From contig JALUGO010000011.1 in the NCBI GenBank assembly GCA_027051905.1, positions 1 to 64,000 on the forward strand: a DNA stretch of 64,000 bases, read 5' to 3'. Under the pieces are notes generated by a model. That model saw only the letters and a program-made list of their open reading frames with translations. It did no database searches and was not told the origin of the DNA. Every line of letters starts with the position of its first letter. Within the stretch, counting starts at the first letter, position 1. The DNA comes from Desulfurobacteriaceae bacterium (GTDB taxonomy: Bacteria; Aquificota; Aquificia; Desulfurobacteriales; Desulfurobacteriaceae). This document shows, one piece after another, positions 51,852 to 61,053 of this stretch. The translations under genes and the position numbers were made by a program.

Positions 51852-53270
51852 ATGAGGCCGCAAAACGCAAAAGAAGTTGTAGAGATGATTCAAAGGGAAG
51901 GTGTAAAGTTCGTTGATCTCAGGTTTACAGACATGTTTGGAACCTGGCATCACATTACCTTCCCTGCTCACGAAATTTCAGAGGAGAGCTTCGAGCAGGG
52001 ACTTTTCTTCGACGGTTCCTCAATCAGGCAGTGGCAGCCAATCAACGCCAGTGATATGATGTTTAAGCTTGATCCAACAACTGCAACAATAGATCCCCTT
52101 TCAGAAGTTCCCACCCTTGTTGTTATTGCAGATATCGTTGATCCGGTTACAAAAGAGCCATACCACAAGGATCCCAGAAATATTGCTAAAAAAGCTGTTG
52201 AATACCTCAGGTCAACCGGAATTGCAGATACATTCTACTGCGGACCTGAGCCTGAGTTCTTCATCTTCGATGATGTGAAGTTTGATGCAGGAATGAACTA
52301 CGCCTTTTATGAAGTTGATTCTGCTGAGGGATGGTGGAGAACTGGAGCTGATGAGAATCCTAACCTTGGACACAAGGTTAGACCAAAGGGTGGCTACTTC
52401 CCGGTTCCTCCAAACGACCAGCTTGATCACATTAGAAAAGTTATGGCTATGAAGATGGAAGAAGCTGGTCTTGTGGTTGAAGCTCTTCACCATGAGGTGG
52501 CTACAGGTGGGCAGTGTGAGATTGACTTCAGGTTTGGAACGATAGTTGAAGCTGCCGACAATATACAGTGGGCAAAGTATATCATTAAGAATGTTGCCAG
52601 AATGTTTGGAAAGACTGCTACATTTATGCCCAAGCCCCTCTTTGGAGACAACGGTTCCGGTATGCACACCCACGTTTCACTCTGGAAGAATGGAGAAAAC
52701 CTCTTTGCAGGAGACAGCTACGGAGGACTTTCTGAGCTTGCCCTCTATTTCATTGGAGGAATCATTAAGCACGCTAAGGCTATCTGTGCATTTACAAACG
52801 CTACTGTTAACTCATACAAGAGGCTCGTTCCTGGATATGAGGCTCCTGTTAACCTCTGCTACTCTGCAAGGAACAGGTCTGCTGCAATAAGGGTTCCTGT
52901 TGTTACATCTGCTAAGGCCAAGAGGATTGAGGTCAGGTTCCCCGACTCTTCGGGAGCTCCCTACCTCACATTTGCCGCTCTCCTCATGGCTGGCCTTGAC
53001 GGAATTGAGAACAAGATCCATCCGGGAGAGCCTGTTGATAAGAACCTCTACGATCTTCCACCTGAGGAGCTCAAAGACATTCCAACAGTTCCCGGTTCCC
53101 TCGAAGAGGCCATCAACGCCCTTGAGAAGGACTACGAGTTCCTCACAAAGGGCGGCGTAATGACAGAGGAGTTCCTGGCTGATTACATTGAGTATAAGAG
53201 AAAAGAGGAGATCGACCCTGTAAGGCTCAGACCTACTCCTATGGAGTTCCTCCTCTACTTTGACGTTTAA
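51852..53270 (+). CDS. glnA: Glutamine synthetase, type I
   Basis: 472 residues. Active-site segments are [42 protein letters not shown] and the metal-binding region; Tyr in NLYDLPPEE matches the adenylylation site of the beta subtype. It assimilates ammonium into glutamine. It is 22 bases after glnB, and thus in the sigma-54 operon. It ends at a strong terminator. Confidence 0.97.
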   Translation: MRPQNAKEVVEMIQREGVKFVDLRFTDMFGTWHHITFPAHEISEESFEQGLFFDGSSIRQWQPINASDMMFKLDPTTATIDPLSEVPTLVVIADIVDPVTKEPYHKDPRNIAKKAVEYLRSTGIADTFYCGPEPEFFIFDDVKFDAGMNYAFYEVDSAEGWWRTGADENPNLGHKVRPKGGYFPVPPNDQLDHIRKVMAMKMEEAGLVVEALHHEVATGGQCEIDFRFGTIVEAADNIQWAKYIIKNVARMFGKTATFMPKPLFGDNGSGMHTHVSLWKNGENLFAGDSYGGLSELALYFIGGIIKHAKAICAFTNATVNSYKRLVPGYEAPVNLCYSARNRSAAIRVPVVTSAKAKRIEVRFPDSSGAPYLTFAALLMAGLDGIENKIHPGEPVDKNLYDLPPEELKDIPTVPGSLEEAINALEKDYEFLTKGGVMTEEFLADYIEYKRKEEIDPVRLRPTPMEFLLYFDV

Positions 53271-53295
53271 TGAACTGAAACCGATCTTTTCCTTT

Positions 53296-53324
53296 AAACC
53301 CCCGCTCTCTGCGGGGGTTTTCCA
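53296..53324 (+). terminator. Rho-independent terminator after glnA
   Basis: AAACCCCCGC-TCTCT-GCGGGGGTTT is followed by TCCATTTT. A 10-pair stem, 26 bases after the glnA stop. Confidence 0.9.
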
Positions 53325-53341
53325 TTTTCAGGGAGGTTGTT

Positions 53342-53944
53342 ATGAGCCTGTTTGACGAGGCTGCAAAGACCTGGGACACGAAACCCCACAGAGTTGAAAC
53401 TGCTAAAAAGGTTGGAGAGGTGATTCTCTCATCGGTTCCTCTTTCTAAAGAGTGGAAGGTTCTGGATTTTGGGGCAGGAACGGGACTTCTTACCTTCTTT
53501 CTATCTCCCCACGTTTCCCGTATTTACGCCCTCGACAACTCTAAGGGGATGATTGAGGTTTTGAAGGAAAAGATTGAGAAATTGAATGCTGAGAACGTTG
53601 AACCGGTTCTCTCTTCTTACGGAGAGGTGCAGTTTAAAGAGCCTTTAGACCTTGTTGTTTCAAGTATGTCTGTCCATCACGTTGAAGATGTTGAGGAGCT
53701 TTTTGGCTGGTTTTCATCTATTCTTAGGTCTGGAGGCTACGTTGCCGTTGCGGACCTTTTGAAAGAGGATGGGACATTTCATAAGGATAACACCAGGGTT
53801 TTCCACTTCGGTTTTGAAAGGGAGGAGTTTGAAAAGTATATGGTCTCTGCCGGAATAGAGCCGGTATCTTTTAAAGTAGTTCACTCGATAGAGAGAAACG
53901 GCAGGGAGTATCCTATCTTTCTGTCGGTGGGAAGGAAGATTTAA
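53342..53944 (+). CDS. Class I SAM-dependent methyltransferase
   Basis: 200 residues. Motif I LDFGAGTGLLTFFLSP and DN in ALDNSKGMIEV match SAM binding; VVSSMSVHHVEDVEELF is post-motif. The final part (EFEKYMVSAGIEPVSFKVV) is common in ubiquinone/menaquinone or small-molecule methyltransferases. Substrate is unknown. It begins after the glnA terminator with GGGAGG upstream. Its stop overlaps lysA at the palindrome TTAA. Confidence 0.82.
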   Translation: MSLFDEAAKTWDTKPHRVETAKKVGEVILSSVPLSKEWKVLDFGAGTGLLTFFLSPHVSRIYALDNSKGMIEVLKEKIEKLNAENVEPVLSSYGEVQFKEPLDLVVSSMSVHHVEDVEELFGWFSSILRSGGYVAVADLLKEDGTFHKDNTRVFHFGFEREEFEKYMVSAGIEPVSFKVVHSIERNGREYPIFLSVGRKI

Positions 53945-55194
53945 AACTCCCTTGCTATAAGGTCTGAAAGGGTTTCTCTCTGCCTTATTACTCTGAAGTT
54001 TTCCCCTTCAACCAGCACTTCGGCGGGCCTTGGCCTTGAGTTATAGTTTGAGGCCATTGTAAAGCCATAGGCTCCAGCGCTGAGAACTGCTATGTAGTCT
54101 CCCTCTCTGAGGATGGGGAGCTCCCTCTCCTTTGCAATAACGTCTCCCGTTTCACAGATGGGGCCAACAACGTCTGCAACAACTGTTTCCGATTCTCTTT
54201 CAGTAAGGGAGACAATGTGGTGATAGGCTCCGTAGAGTGCCGGCCTTGCTATGTCGTTCATTCCGGCGTCTACCACGTAGAAAACCTTGTTTTCCCGCTT
54301 CTTAACGTAGAGGACTTTCGTTATCAGAACTCCTGCGTTTCCGCTTATCCTCCTTCCGGGCTCTAAAATGAGATGACAGCCAAGCTTTTTAACAACAGGG
54401 GTAATCTCCTCCGACAGCTTTTCAGCGGGAACTACTTCCTCTTCCGGCTTGTAGTTGATTCCAAGGCCTCCGCCGACGTCAAAGAACTCTATTTCAGCTC
54501 CGATTGAGCGAAGCTCTTTAACAAAATCGGCAACCTTCTTTGCGGCTTCTCCAAAGACGGCTGTATCTGTTATCTGTGAACCTATGTGAAAGTGAATTCC
54601 AACAGGTTCCAGCCATCTGCTCTCCTTTGCGTATCTGTAGAGCTCAAAGGCCTTCTCAAAGGTTATTCCAAACTTTGCCTCTTTGAGCCCCGTTGAGATG
54701 TAGGGGTGAGTTTTGGGGTTGACGTCGGGGTTTACCCTTATGGCAAAGGGAGCTCTCCTTCTCAGTTTTTCTGCAACCCTTTCAAGGGTGCGGAGCTCCC
54801 CCTCAGACTCAACGTTAACCATCAAAATGCCCTTTTCAAGGGCAAAGAGGAGCTCATCTTCCCTCTTTCCCACTCCTGCAAAGACGATCTTTTTCGGGTC
54901 TATCCCTGCCGTCAGCGCTCTGAAGATTTCTCCCACAGATACGGTGTCGGCTCCTGCTCCGAGCTCTTTTAAGACCTTCAGAACGTGAACGTTTGAGTTT
55001 GACTTTACGGCAAAACAGGTTGTGTGGGGAATATCTGAGAAAGCTGAGTCAAACTCGTTAAACCAGTATTCTAAAGCCCCCCTGCTGTAAACGTAAACGG
55101 GGGTTCCGGTGTTTTCTGCGATTTTCCTCAAAGGGACGTTTTCAAAGTAGAGCTCCCCATTTCTGTATCCAAGCTCAGGGTATATCTTTCTCAT
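53941..55194 (-). CDS. lysA: Diaminopimelate decarboxylase
   Basis: 417 residues. It makes lysine from meso-diaminopimelate with PLP. The PLP-lysine motif CFAVKSNSN, GFHIGSQ-type VGIHFHIGSQ, GGGLGINY and the C-terminal GPICETGDVIAKE with GAYGFTMASNYN are all visible. ATGA overlap with tyrA indicates co-translation. Confidence 0.96.
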   Translation of the reverse strand: MRKIYPELGYRNGELYFENVPLRKIAENTGTPVYVYSRGALEYWFNEFDSAFSDIPHTTCFAVKSNSNVHVLKVLKELGAGADTVSVGEIFRALTAGIDPKKIVFAGVGKREDELLFALEKGILMVNVESEGELRTLERVAEKLRRRAPFAIRVNPDVNPKTHPYISTGLKEAKFGITFEKAFELYRYAKESRWLEPVGIHFHIGSQITDTAVFGEAAKKVADFVKELRSIGAEIEFFDVGGGLGINYKPEEEVVPAEKLSEEITPVVKKLGCHLILEPGRRISGNAGVLITKVLYVKKRENKVFYVVDAGMNDIARPALYGAYHHIVSLTERESETVVADVVGPICETGDVIAKERELPILREGDYIAVLSAGAYGFTMASNYNSRPRPAEVLVEGENFRVIRQRETLSDLIAREF

Positions 55195-56054
55195 TTGACG
55201 ACGCTCCTTTTTTCTTTTGCTCTCTGGAAGAACTCCTTTAGCCCTTCTCTGTCTTCCTTCTCTATCAGCCTTTCAACCTTTTCAAGGGCGGCCTTAAAAG
55301 TCTTTAGAGACTTCAGCAGGTTCTCCCTGTTGGCTATGCAGATATCTCTCCACATTATCGGGTCGCTCATTGCTATTCTGGTGAAGTCTTTAAAGCCTCC
55401 TCCTGTGTAGTCAAACAGGTTTGTCTTAACCTCTTCAGACAGCTGGTCTATTGCCGCAACTATTGAGTAGGCAACAACATGGGGAAGGTGGCTTACGGCG
55501 GCGAAGACCCTGTCGTGGTAGTAAGGATCCATCTCAACTATTTCAGAACCGAGGTTTTTCCAGAGTCTTTTAACCTTTTCAAGTGCTTCCCTGTCTGTTC
55601 TTTCCGTTGGGGTAACGATGAACTTTGCGTTTACGAAGAGGTTTTCTACGGCGTTTTCAACACCGGACTTCTCCGTTCCTGCTATAGGATGTCCTCCAAC
55701 AAAGGGCGCCGTTTTTTCCAGTAACTCTTCACACTTTTTAACCAGCTCTCCCTTAACGCTTCCAAGGTCTGTTACTACAACCCCCTTTTTCAGGAAAGGT
55801 TTTATCTGCTCTATAACCGTTTCGTAAACCCCTACCGGAGTTGCTATTACCACGAGGTCTGCCGAGGAGACTATTGAATGTTTTATGCTTCCCCTGTCTA
55901 TAACTTCAAGCTCAAGTCCCTTTTCGATGGCTTCCGGGTTTATGTCAACAGCTGTAATTCTTCCTGGAAAACCCTTTAACTTCAGGTTAAGGGCAAATGA
56001 GCCTCCTATAAGTCCAAGTCCGATTACACAGATCTCCTGAAAGTCCCACTCCAA
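55191..56054 (-). CDS. tyrA: Prephenate/arogenate dehydrogenase
   Basis: 287 residues. It oxidises prephenate or arogenate for tyrosine. NAD-binding GLGLIGGSFALNLK, catalytic His in GGHPIAGTEKSG and HLPHVVAYS. A TTG start is used, with AGGAGAG upstream. It is followed by lysA and preceded (11 bases) by the class II aldolase, so the three form a metabolic operon. Confidence 0.94.
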   Translation of the reverse strand: MEWDFQEICVIGLGLIGGSFALNLKLKGFPGRITAVDINPEAIEKGLELEVIDRGSIKHSIVSSADLVVIATPVGVYETVIEQIKPFLKKGVVVTDLGSVKGELVKKCEELLEKTAPFVGGHPIAGTEKSGVENAVENLFVNAKFIVTPTERTDREALEKVKRLWKNLGSEIVEMDPYYHDRVFAAVSHLPHVVAYSIVAAIDQLSEEVKTNLFDYTGGGFKDFTRIAMSDPIMWRDICIANRENLLKSLKTFKAALEKVERLIEKEDREGLKEFFQRAKEKRSVVK

Positions 56055-56065
56055 GGGAGCTCTCC

Positions 56066-56632
56066 TTAAAGGTTTTTAACTGCTGCCAGAATTTTACAGG
56101 AGTTTTCAAGGGCAGAGATGAACATCAGGGCTTCTTCCGGGGTTCTTCCGGCTGCAAAGGGGCCGTGGCTATAAACTACAGCTACAGGGTGTTCTTTTAG
56201 AATTTTTGAGAGCTTTTCGGCAACCTCCGGTGATGAGACCACTTTTTCGGCCTTCACAACAGGAACCTCTCCTAAAAGGAGCCTTCCCTCAGAGTCCAGG
56301 GGGATTATTTTCTCCATCTTCAGTGAGCAGGCAACGGTAAAGGGGGAGTGTGTGTGAAGAATGGCTTTTGTATTTTCATTTGCCCTGTAAATAGCTCTAT
56401 GAACAACCAACTCCATAGAGGCAAACCTGTCAAGCTCCGGGTTTTCGCTCAAGGTTGTTAAAACGAAGTCTTCTTCTTTTAAGTAGCCAAGCATCTTTCC
56501 GGAACGCTTTATGAGGATGTATTCCCCAATTCTCATGCTGATGTTTCCGCCGTGGGTATCTGTAAGCCCTGCTTCAAAGGCGATCTTCCCTATTTTAATC
56601 AGGATTTCTCTCTCTTTCTGGAAAGGAACCAT
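56066..56632 (-). CDS. Class II aldolase/adducin-family protein
   Basis: 188 residues. Zinc site HTHSPFTVA and YSHGPFAAGR, with GGNISMR near the N-terminus. Resembles fuculose-1-phosphate aldolase and related 5-deoxyribulose-1-phosphate or methylthioribulose-1-phosphate enzymes. It may act in disposal of 5-deoxyribose or methylthioribose, but that is only inference. GGAGGAGG precedes the ATG. Confidence 0.85.
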   Translation of the reverse strand: MVPFQKEREILIKIGKIAFEAGLTDTHGGNISMRIGEYILIKRSGKMLGYLKEEDFVLTTLSENPELDRFASMELVVHRAIYRANENTKAILHTHSPFTVACSLKMEKIIPLDSEGRLLLGEVPVVKAEKVVSSPEVAEKLSKILKEHPVAVVYSHGPFAAGRTPEEALMFISALENSCKILAAVKNL

Positions 56633-56640
56633 ACCTCCTC

Positions 56641-56671
56641 CATAACAAAAAGGCCGCCGTTAACGGCGGCC
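56641..56671 (-). terminator. Rho-independent terminator of the DUF4388/DUF3365 operon
   Basis: GGCCGCCG-TTAA-CGGCGGCC is a perfect palindrome, followed on the minus strand by TTTTTGTTATG, which is what a terminator needs. It lies 31 bases beyond the stop of the DUF3365 gene. Confidence 0.9.
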
Positions 56672-56701
56672 TATGGAGTTTGTATCAATCGAGTTAAGAA
56701 G

Positions 56702-57694
56702 TTACTTCTTCCTTTTTCTGAGTCTTTCCATAGCTATCTGGATACTCGCTCTTAACCTATCTATGGCAATTGAAAGCTTTGTGATCTCGTCTTTAACTTC
56801 TTCCTCCTTAAGTCCCCTGACTCCAAGGTCTATGTCGAGTTTTCCTACGCTTATATCATGAGCTGCCTTGGTGAGTTTTTCAATAGGTCTGATAATCTCA
56901 TTTTTGGCGAAATACCAGAATATTACGAATGCAAGAAGCAGAGCAAGAACGTTCCAGACGTCAATCATTTTTACAGCAGTTCCCAGAAGGCTCGGAGGAA
57001 TTATGGTAACACTGATGATTCCACGGAGTTCCCCAACCTTATAGCCGGAAGCCCTCTTAAATGCCTCTTCTCCATACTTTGCTATGATGGCCTTTTTGAA
57101 TACCGGATCAACCTGATCAGGAGTTCCATGGCATTTAAGACAGGATTTCTCTACCTTTAGAGCCTTTGCAAACCGGAATTTATCACCGTCCCATCCCCAG
57201 TATTCACCTGTTGGGTTTCCTTTTTTAAATTCCTCTTTTATTCTCTTTATTGCTTTTGCTTCCCATTTGTCTGGCTTATCGGCAGGGGTTAAATACCTGT
57301 CAGAAGCTGCTCTGAAGCTCCAGCCGTATTCAATGTTGGTAAGTCCTGAGAGCTCTCTGGTTGCCAGAGCTGGGTTGTGGGCGTAGAAAATGACTTTACC
57401 TACCTGTTGAAGTTCTTCTTCTGTTCGATAACTTTTGAGAACTCCGTTGTCTGCTTCAAGAGCTACGAGGTATCCGGTATCCGGGTTGTATTTATCCTTT
57501 GTCCATACGGTTCCGAAACCGGCTATCCACTTCCTGAACATAATTACTTGTTGAGCGATGTTTCTACCCTGGTTTACCAGCTGTTGCTGGTAGGTCTTAT
57601 CAAGCAGGTGGAGGAATGAAAAGGTTGCCAGTATAACCACTATACCGAATACAATGAGAACCTTTTGAGAAATACTCAGGTTCTTAAGATTCAT
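56702..57694 (-). CDS. Membrane heme-sensor protein, DUF3365-HAMP
   Basis: 330 residues. TM1 (about 11-31), a periplasmic DUF3365/Tll0287-type sensor domain with CLKCHG heme c site (Cys185, Cys188, His189), TM2 (about 245-263) and a HAMP domain (264-320). There is no kinase, cyclase or MCP output domain; the protein stops after the HAMP coil. It is in one operon with a PATAN protein, with 11-base overlap, ending in a strong terminator. It probably senses redox or gas through c-type heme and relays to a partner. The partner is unknown. Confidence 0.85.
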   Translation of the reverse strand: MNLKNLSISQKVLIVFGIVVILATFSFLHLLDKTYQQQLVNQGRNIAQQVIMFRKWIAGFGTVWTKDKYNPDTGYLVALEADNGVLKSYRTEEELQQVGKVIFYAHNPALATRELSGLTNIEYGWSFRAASDRYLTPADKPDKWEAKAIKRIKEEFKKGNPTGEYWGWDGDKFRFAKALKVEKSCLKCHGTPDQVDPVFKKAIIAKYGEEAFKRASGYKVGELRGIISVTIIPPSLLGTAVKMIDVWNVLALLLAFVIFWYFAKNEIIRPIEKLTKAAHDISVGKLDIDLGVRGLKEEEVKDEITKLSIAIDRLRASIQIAMERLRKRKK

Positions 57695-58577
57695 TTGCCC
57701 CTCCTTTTAAGATGAGTGCGATTTGCTCTTTAAGTCTGTCTTTACAGCTTTCTCCCTCTATGAGACATGAATCAGGAATCTTTTCTACCAGGTTTTCAAC
57801 AAAAGTGTCTATCATGTTTACAGGTAGATTTGATATTTCCATATCTTCAAACGTTTCTTCAATCAAAAACTCTCCCATTGGTCCCATAGCTTCAACAAGG
57901 ACTTCTCTGACCTTCTCAAGGAGGTCAGGATTTACAAACGCCATTTTGGTTTTCTCTGTGACTGGTGCTTTTTCTTCTTCGATTTCTGCAGGTTTTACCT
58001 CTTTTAAGAGACCTTTTTCCGTTAAATCTTTTATTTTCTCAAGTCCTGTCTTAAACGAGTTAGCACCAGTGAAAATTGATTTTATGAGGTTTTCTCCCTT
58101 TGAAAGTAAAGAAATAAGTTTCCAGTCTTCTCTATCGAGGGTAACGGGTTCACTTATGCTGTCAGATAGTGAAAAGAATGGGTTTCGTTTGTAGAGTTCC
58201 TTAAGCTCTTCGGTCAATTCATCCTGTTCTTTTGTAAAGTCCATCATAACGGTTACTGTGTCCACGGAGTCGAGGGGCTTATCTTTTATCTCTTTTTCAA
58301 GGAATGAGAACCTTCCTTTTTCCCACATAGCTACGTAGTGGAGAATAAATTTGAGGGCTTCTGACAGGGAGACCTCTCCATTTTTTACTCTCTCTTTGAG
58401 CTTGTTAAGGAATGGAACGTTTGTTTTGAAGTTTACAACTCTACCTTCTTTTAATTGAATAGTTATACTTTCGCCGTCCCTGTTAAGTAAAACCTCCCCT
58501 GTTTTTTTTCCTATACTGACAATTTGAAGAAGGTCGAGAATTTCAGAGTAAGATGTAAAATCTCCCCGCAGTTCCAT
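57684..58577 (-). CDS. PATAN (DUF4388) protein with C-terminal helical domain
   Basis: 297 residues. A DUF4388/PATAN domain (1-115: FTSYSEILDLLQIVSIGKKTG, YVAMWEKGRFSF) links to a middle winged-helix-like part and a C-terminal helical domain at 217-290 (LEKVREVLVEAMGPMGEFL). That domain recurs twice in the divergent gene. PATAN proteins control pili or other signalling targets in cyanobacteria and deltaproteobacteria. Overlaps the DUF3365-HAMP gene by 11 bases. No kinase in sight. Confidence 0.78.
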   Translation of the reverse strand: MELRGDFTSYSEILDLLQIVSIGKKTGEVLLNRDGESITIQLKEGRVVNFKTNVPFLNKLKERVKNGEVSLSEALKFILHYVAMWEKGRFSFLEKEIKDKPLDSVDTVTVMMDFTKEQDELTEELKELYKRNPFFSLSDSISEPVTLDREDWKLISLLSKGENLIKSIFTGANSFKTGLEKIKDLTEKGLLKEVKPAEIEEEKAPVTEKTKMAFVNPDLLEKVREVLVEAMGPMGEFLIEETFEDMEISNLPVNMIDTFVENLVEKIPDSCLIEGESCKDRLKEQIALILKGGANES

Positions 58578-58645
58578 GGTATCTCCCGATAGTGCTTCAG
58601 TGTTAGAATAATCCTATCACATAGTTTCTTTAGGGAGAAGAGGCG

Positions 58646-59341
58646 ATGGCGGTGTCCTATAACGAGGATGTGAGAATTGGGAGTTCTACCTTTCACGTGC
58701 AAACAGAGTATTACAAAAAAAGCGGCAAGATTGTTTCAAATATTTTTAAGGATGGAACGTCTATTAAGCGCCTTGAAAGGGAAGTAGAAGAGGGTTTAGA
58801 TATCGATTCTGCAGTTGGTGAATTTCACAGGTATGTTGTTGATAAGCTACGGAAGGGGGTTAAGAGTAGAGCACCTGAAACCTCAGGAGGGTTTGTAATA
58901 CCTGAGGATTTGGAAAGGGAAGTGATTGAAATCATAAATCCTTATTTTGGTGTTGCTTCTTATCTTGTTGTTGATGAAGCCCGTTCTGCCTCCAAGAATA
59001 AGGAGGAGTTTGTAGAGAATCTTCTGGAAGGTTTGCCGGAGGATGTGAAACCAGCCCTTTTTGAGAGATTGACTGCACTTTTCTCAGACGGGGCATCTAC
59101 TTCTTCAGGCATTCCACAGGAAGGTGATAGTTCAACTCCAGAGAAATTTGATCAGAGTAAAAAGGAAAAGCTGTTAAAGGTTCTCTCTGACTATTTCGGG
59201 ATAATGGCTCTTCCTATTCTGGAAGAGGCTCTTGAGGAGTGGGATGGTAAGGATTACCACAATCTTGTTAGTTTGATTGTGGATCATGTTGATGATGAGA
59301 GTGAAAGGGAGGAACTTTATAACAGACTTATGTTTCTATAA
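58646..59341 (+). CDS. Protein with FHVQTE-type domain and two copies of a helical domain
   Basis: 231 residues. N-terminal module (1-72: RIGSSTFHVQTEYY, KIVSNIFKDGTSI) resembles an unnamed domain I recall from deltaproteobacterial signalling proteins. Residues 86-146 and 171-231 are two related helical units (EIINPYFGVASYLVVDEA and VLSDYFGIMALPILEEAL) separated by a Ser/Gly/Pro linker, and both resemble the C-terminus of the divergently encoded PATAN protein. Upstream GGGAG. It converges on mqnA with a 14-base overlap. Function is unknown. Confidence 0.65.
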   Translation: MAVSYNEDVRIGSSTFHVQTEYYKKSGKIVSNIFKDGTSIKRLEREVEEGLDIDSAVGEFHRYVVDKLRKGVKSRAPETSGGFVIPEDLEREVIEIINPYFGVASYLVVDEARSASKNKEEFVENLLEGLPEDVKPALFERLTALFSDGASTSSGIPQEGDSSTPEKFDQSKKEKLLKVLSDYFGIMALPILEEALEEWDGKDYHNLVSLIVDHVDDESEREELYNRLMFL

Positions 59342-60134
59342 ACTCAGGCTGAAAAACCCTGTTTATTTTCCGGGAAAAAACCTTAAGTGACTCTATTTCT
59401 TTTTTTCCAAGGTGGAAGTTCAAGCAGCTCAGATAGCTGGTGCAGAGTTTTTCGGGAAGACCCAGTTTTGGTGCGTATTTGTTGCATATTTCCTCATAAT
59501 GTTTCTCCCCATAGTTCCGCGATTCAATGAGTTTTGAGTAGAAAGAGATAACTTCTTCCTTTTTCCTTTCGTAGCTGTCCCTCCTTGCAGCCCAGAGGGC
59601 AAAGACAAAGGGCAGCCCTGTAAGGTTAAACCACTCCTCTGCCAGGTCGTAGACGAAGGGGAACTTTTTCATCTTCATCAGTTTCAGGGCGTCGTCCCCT
59701 ATTGCCAAGACGGCTCTTGGGTTTCTGGGCAGGGTGTTCTCCTTCATTGAGTAGTAGTAAAAGTTGGGCTCAACGCCGTAAACTTCACGGAGGAGGTATT
59801 TGAGGAGCTCTTTTGAGGTCATGGAGCTCCGGGTTATCCATACATCCTTTCTGTGGAGCTGGTGGATGGGAACTGTTGAAAGGAAGAGAACGCTTACAAC
59901 CCTTTTCTCTGCCGATATTGAAAGGTCTGGCAGCAGCAGGTATTTCTCGCTGTTCTGGATGTATTCGTATGAAGAGATTACCGATACGTCTAAAAACCCT
60001 TCGTTGAGGAGCCTGTTGAGTTCAGAAGGAACGTCTTCCACGAACTCAACGCCGCTGCTGTCAACAACTCCCTCTATAAAACCGTAGTAAACGGGGACGG
60101 TGTTAAGGTATTCAATCTTCCCTACCTTCAGCAT
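59328..60134 (-). CDS. mqnA: Chorismate dehydratase (menaquinone, futalosine pathway)
   Basis: 268 residues. KIEYLNTVPVYYGF, SVISSYEYIQN, LSTVPIHQLHRKDV and LPFVFALWAARRD match MqnA, a periplasmic-binding-like fold enzyme. It makes 3-enolpyruvylbenzoate from chorismate. So the organism makes menaquinone by the futalosine route, common in Aquificota. It overlaps ttuA by 23 bases. Confidence 0.93.
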   Translation of the reverse strand: MLKVGKIEYLNTVPVYYGFIEGVVDSSGVEFVEDVPSELNRLLNEGFLDVSVISSYEYIQNSEKYLLLPDLSISAEKRVVSVLFLSTVPIHQLHRKDVWITRSSMTSKELLKYLLREVYGVEPNFYYYSMKENTLPRNPRAVLAIGDDALKLMKMKKFPFVYDLAEEWFNLTGLPFVFALWAARRDSYERKKEEVISFYSKLIESRNYGEKHYEEICNKYAPKLGLPEKLCTSYLSCLNFHLGKKEIESLKVFSRKINRVFQPEFIET

Positions 60135-61053
60135 TCTTTAACCTCTCCAGTGTCCTGCAAACCGAGCAGATTGGAGCTGTTGTCGGCATTCCACACACTT
60201 CACACTCGTTTAGCTCAAGCTGCTCTTTCAGTTCCCTCTCAAATATCGGCCGCGCCTTCTTTAGAAACTCCTTGTAGAACCGGTGTTTTGTTCCGGGCAT
60301 CTCGTGTTCTAAAAGGGCTAAAGCCTGTTTGTAGATCTTTGAAGTGGCTTCTTTTGCGTTGGGGCATCCCGTTTCCATAAACTCTATCCTGTTCACTATT
60401 GCATAGCTTACCGTTTCCTTCTCCGTTAGAAAGCAAAAAGGTTTCACCTTCCTTGCAAAACCTCCCCCTTCGGGAAGAACCGGAAACTGCCTTCCAAGGT
60501 ATCCGATCTCCCAGCGGACGGTATTTGAGAGAAGAAGGGCTGACTCGTCGTCTAAGTTGTGCCCCGTTGCAACTACTCTAAAGCCGTGCTCCTTTGCTAT
60601 CCTGTTCATCAGATATCGTTTAAAGGTTCCGCAGACTGAACAGACGTCTCTTCTACCGCTTCCTATAGCTATCTCTTCTATGGTGTAGCCAAATTCCTCC
60701 TTCAGGTTGAAGACGATGAGAGGTCTTCCGATCCTCTCTGAGAACTTTCTGCATATTTCAAGGGATTTTTCAGAGTATTTCCATCCCTCTATTCCGAGGC
60801 TTATGTGGATGCCGTAGGTTTCGTATCCAAGTTTATGAAGGGCAAACCAGAGGGAGAGGCTATCTTTGCCCCCTGAAACGGCGACGGCCACTTTCTCTTT
60901 CTTTGAGAACATTTTGAACTGCTTTACCGTTTTCTGAACCTGCTTTTCAAACCACTCAATGAAGTGCTCTTTACAGAGGGCAAGGCGGTGGTGCCTCAGA
61001 TAGATGACAGCTTTCGTTCGCCTTCCTTTAGATTTACATATCTTGCAGAGCAT
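60112..61053 (-). CDS. ttuA: tRNA-5-methyluridine(54) 2-sulfurtransferase TtuA-like
   Basis: 313 residues. N-terminal zinc finger (CKICKSKG...CKEHF), PP-loop VAVSGGKDSLSLWFAL, catalytic Cys in CSVCGTFKR and ETGCPNAKE, and C-terminal zinc finger CEVCGMPTTAPICSVC. These make 2-thioribothymidine at U54 in thermophilic tRNAs, a marker of high growth temperature. The relatives TtcA/NcsA act on other positions, but zinc fingers at both ends favour TtuA. It overlaps hldE by 20 bases. Confidence 0.9.
   Translation of the reverse strand: MLCKICKSKGRRTKAVIYLRHHRLALCKEHFIEWFEKQVQKTVKQFKMFSKKEKVAVAVSGGKDSLSLWFALHKLGYETYGIHISLGIEGWKYSEKSLEICRKFSERIGRPLIVFNLKEEFGYTIEEIAIGSGRRDVCSVCGTFKRYLMNRIAKEHGFRVVATGHNLDDESALLLSNTVRWEIGYLGRQFPVLPEGGGFARKVKPFCFLTEKETVSYAIVNRIEFMETGCPNAKEATSKIYKQALALLEHEMPGTKHRFYKEFLKKARPIFERELKEQLELNECEVCGMPTTAPICSVCRTLERLKNAEGRED

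Noticed and set aside
58578-58645. Sigma-28 promoter in the divergent PATAN gap
   Set aside because: CCCGATAG is near but no TAAA at 15-base spacing exists on the right strand.
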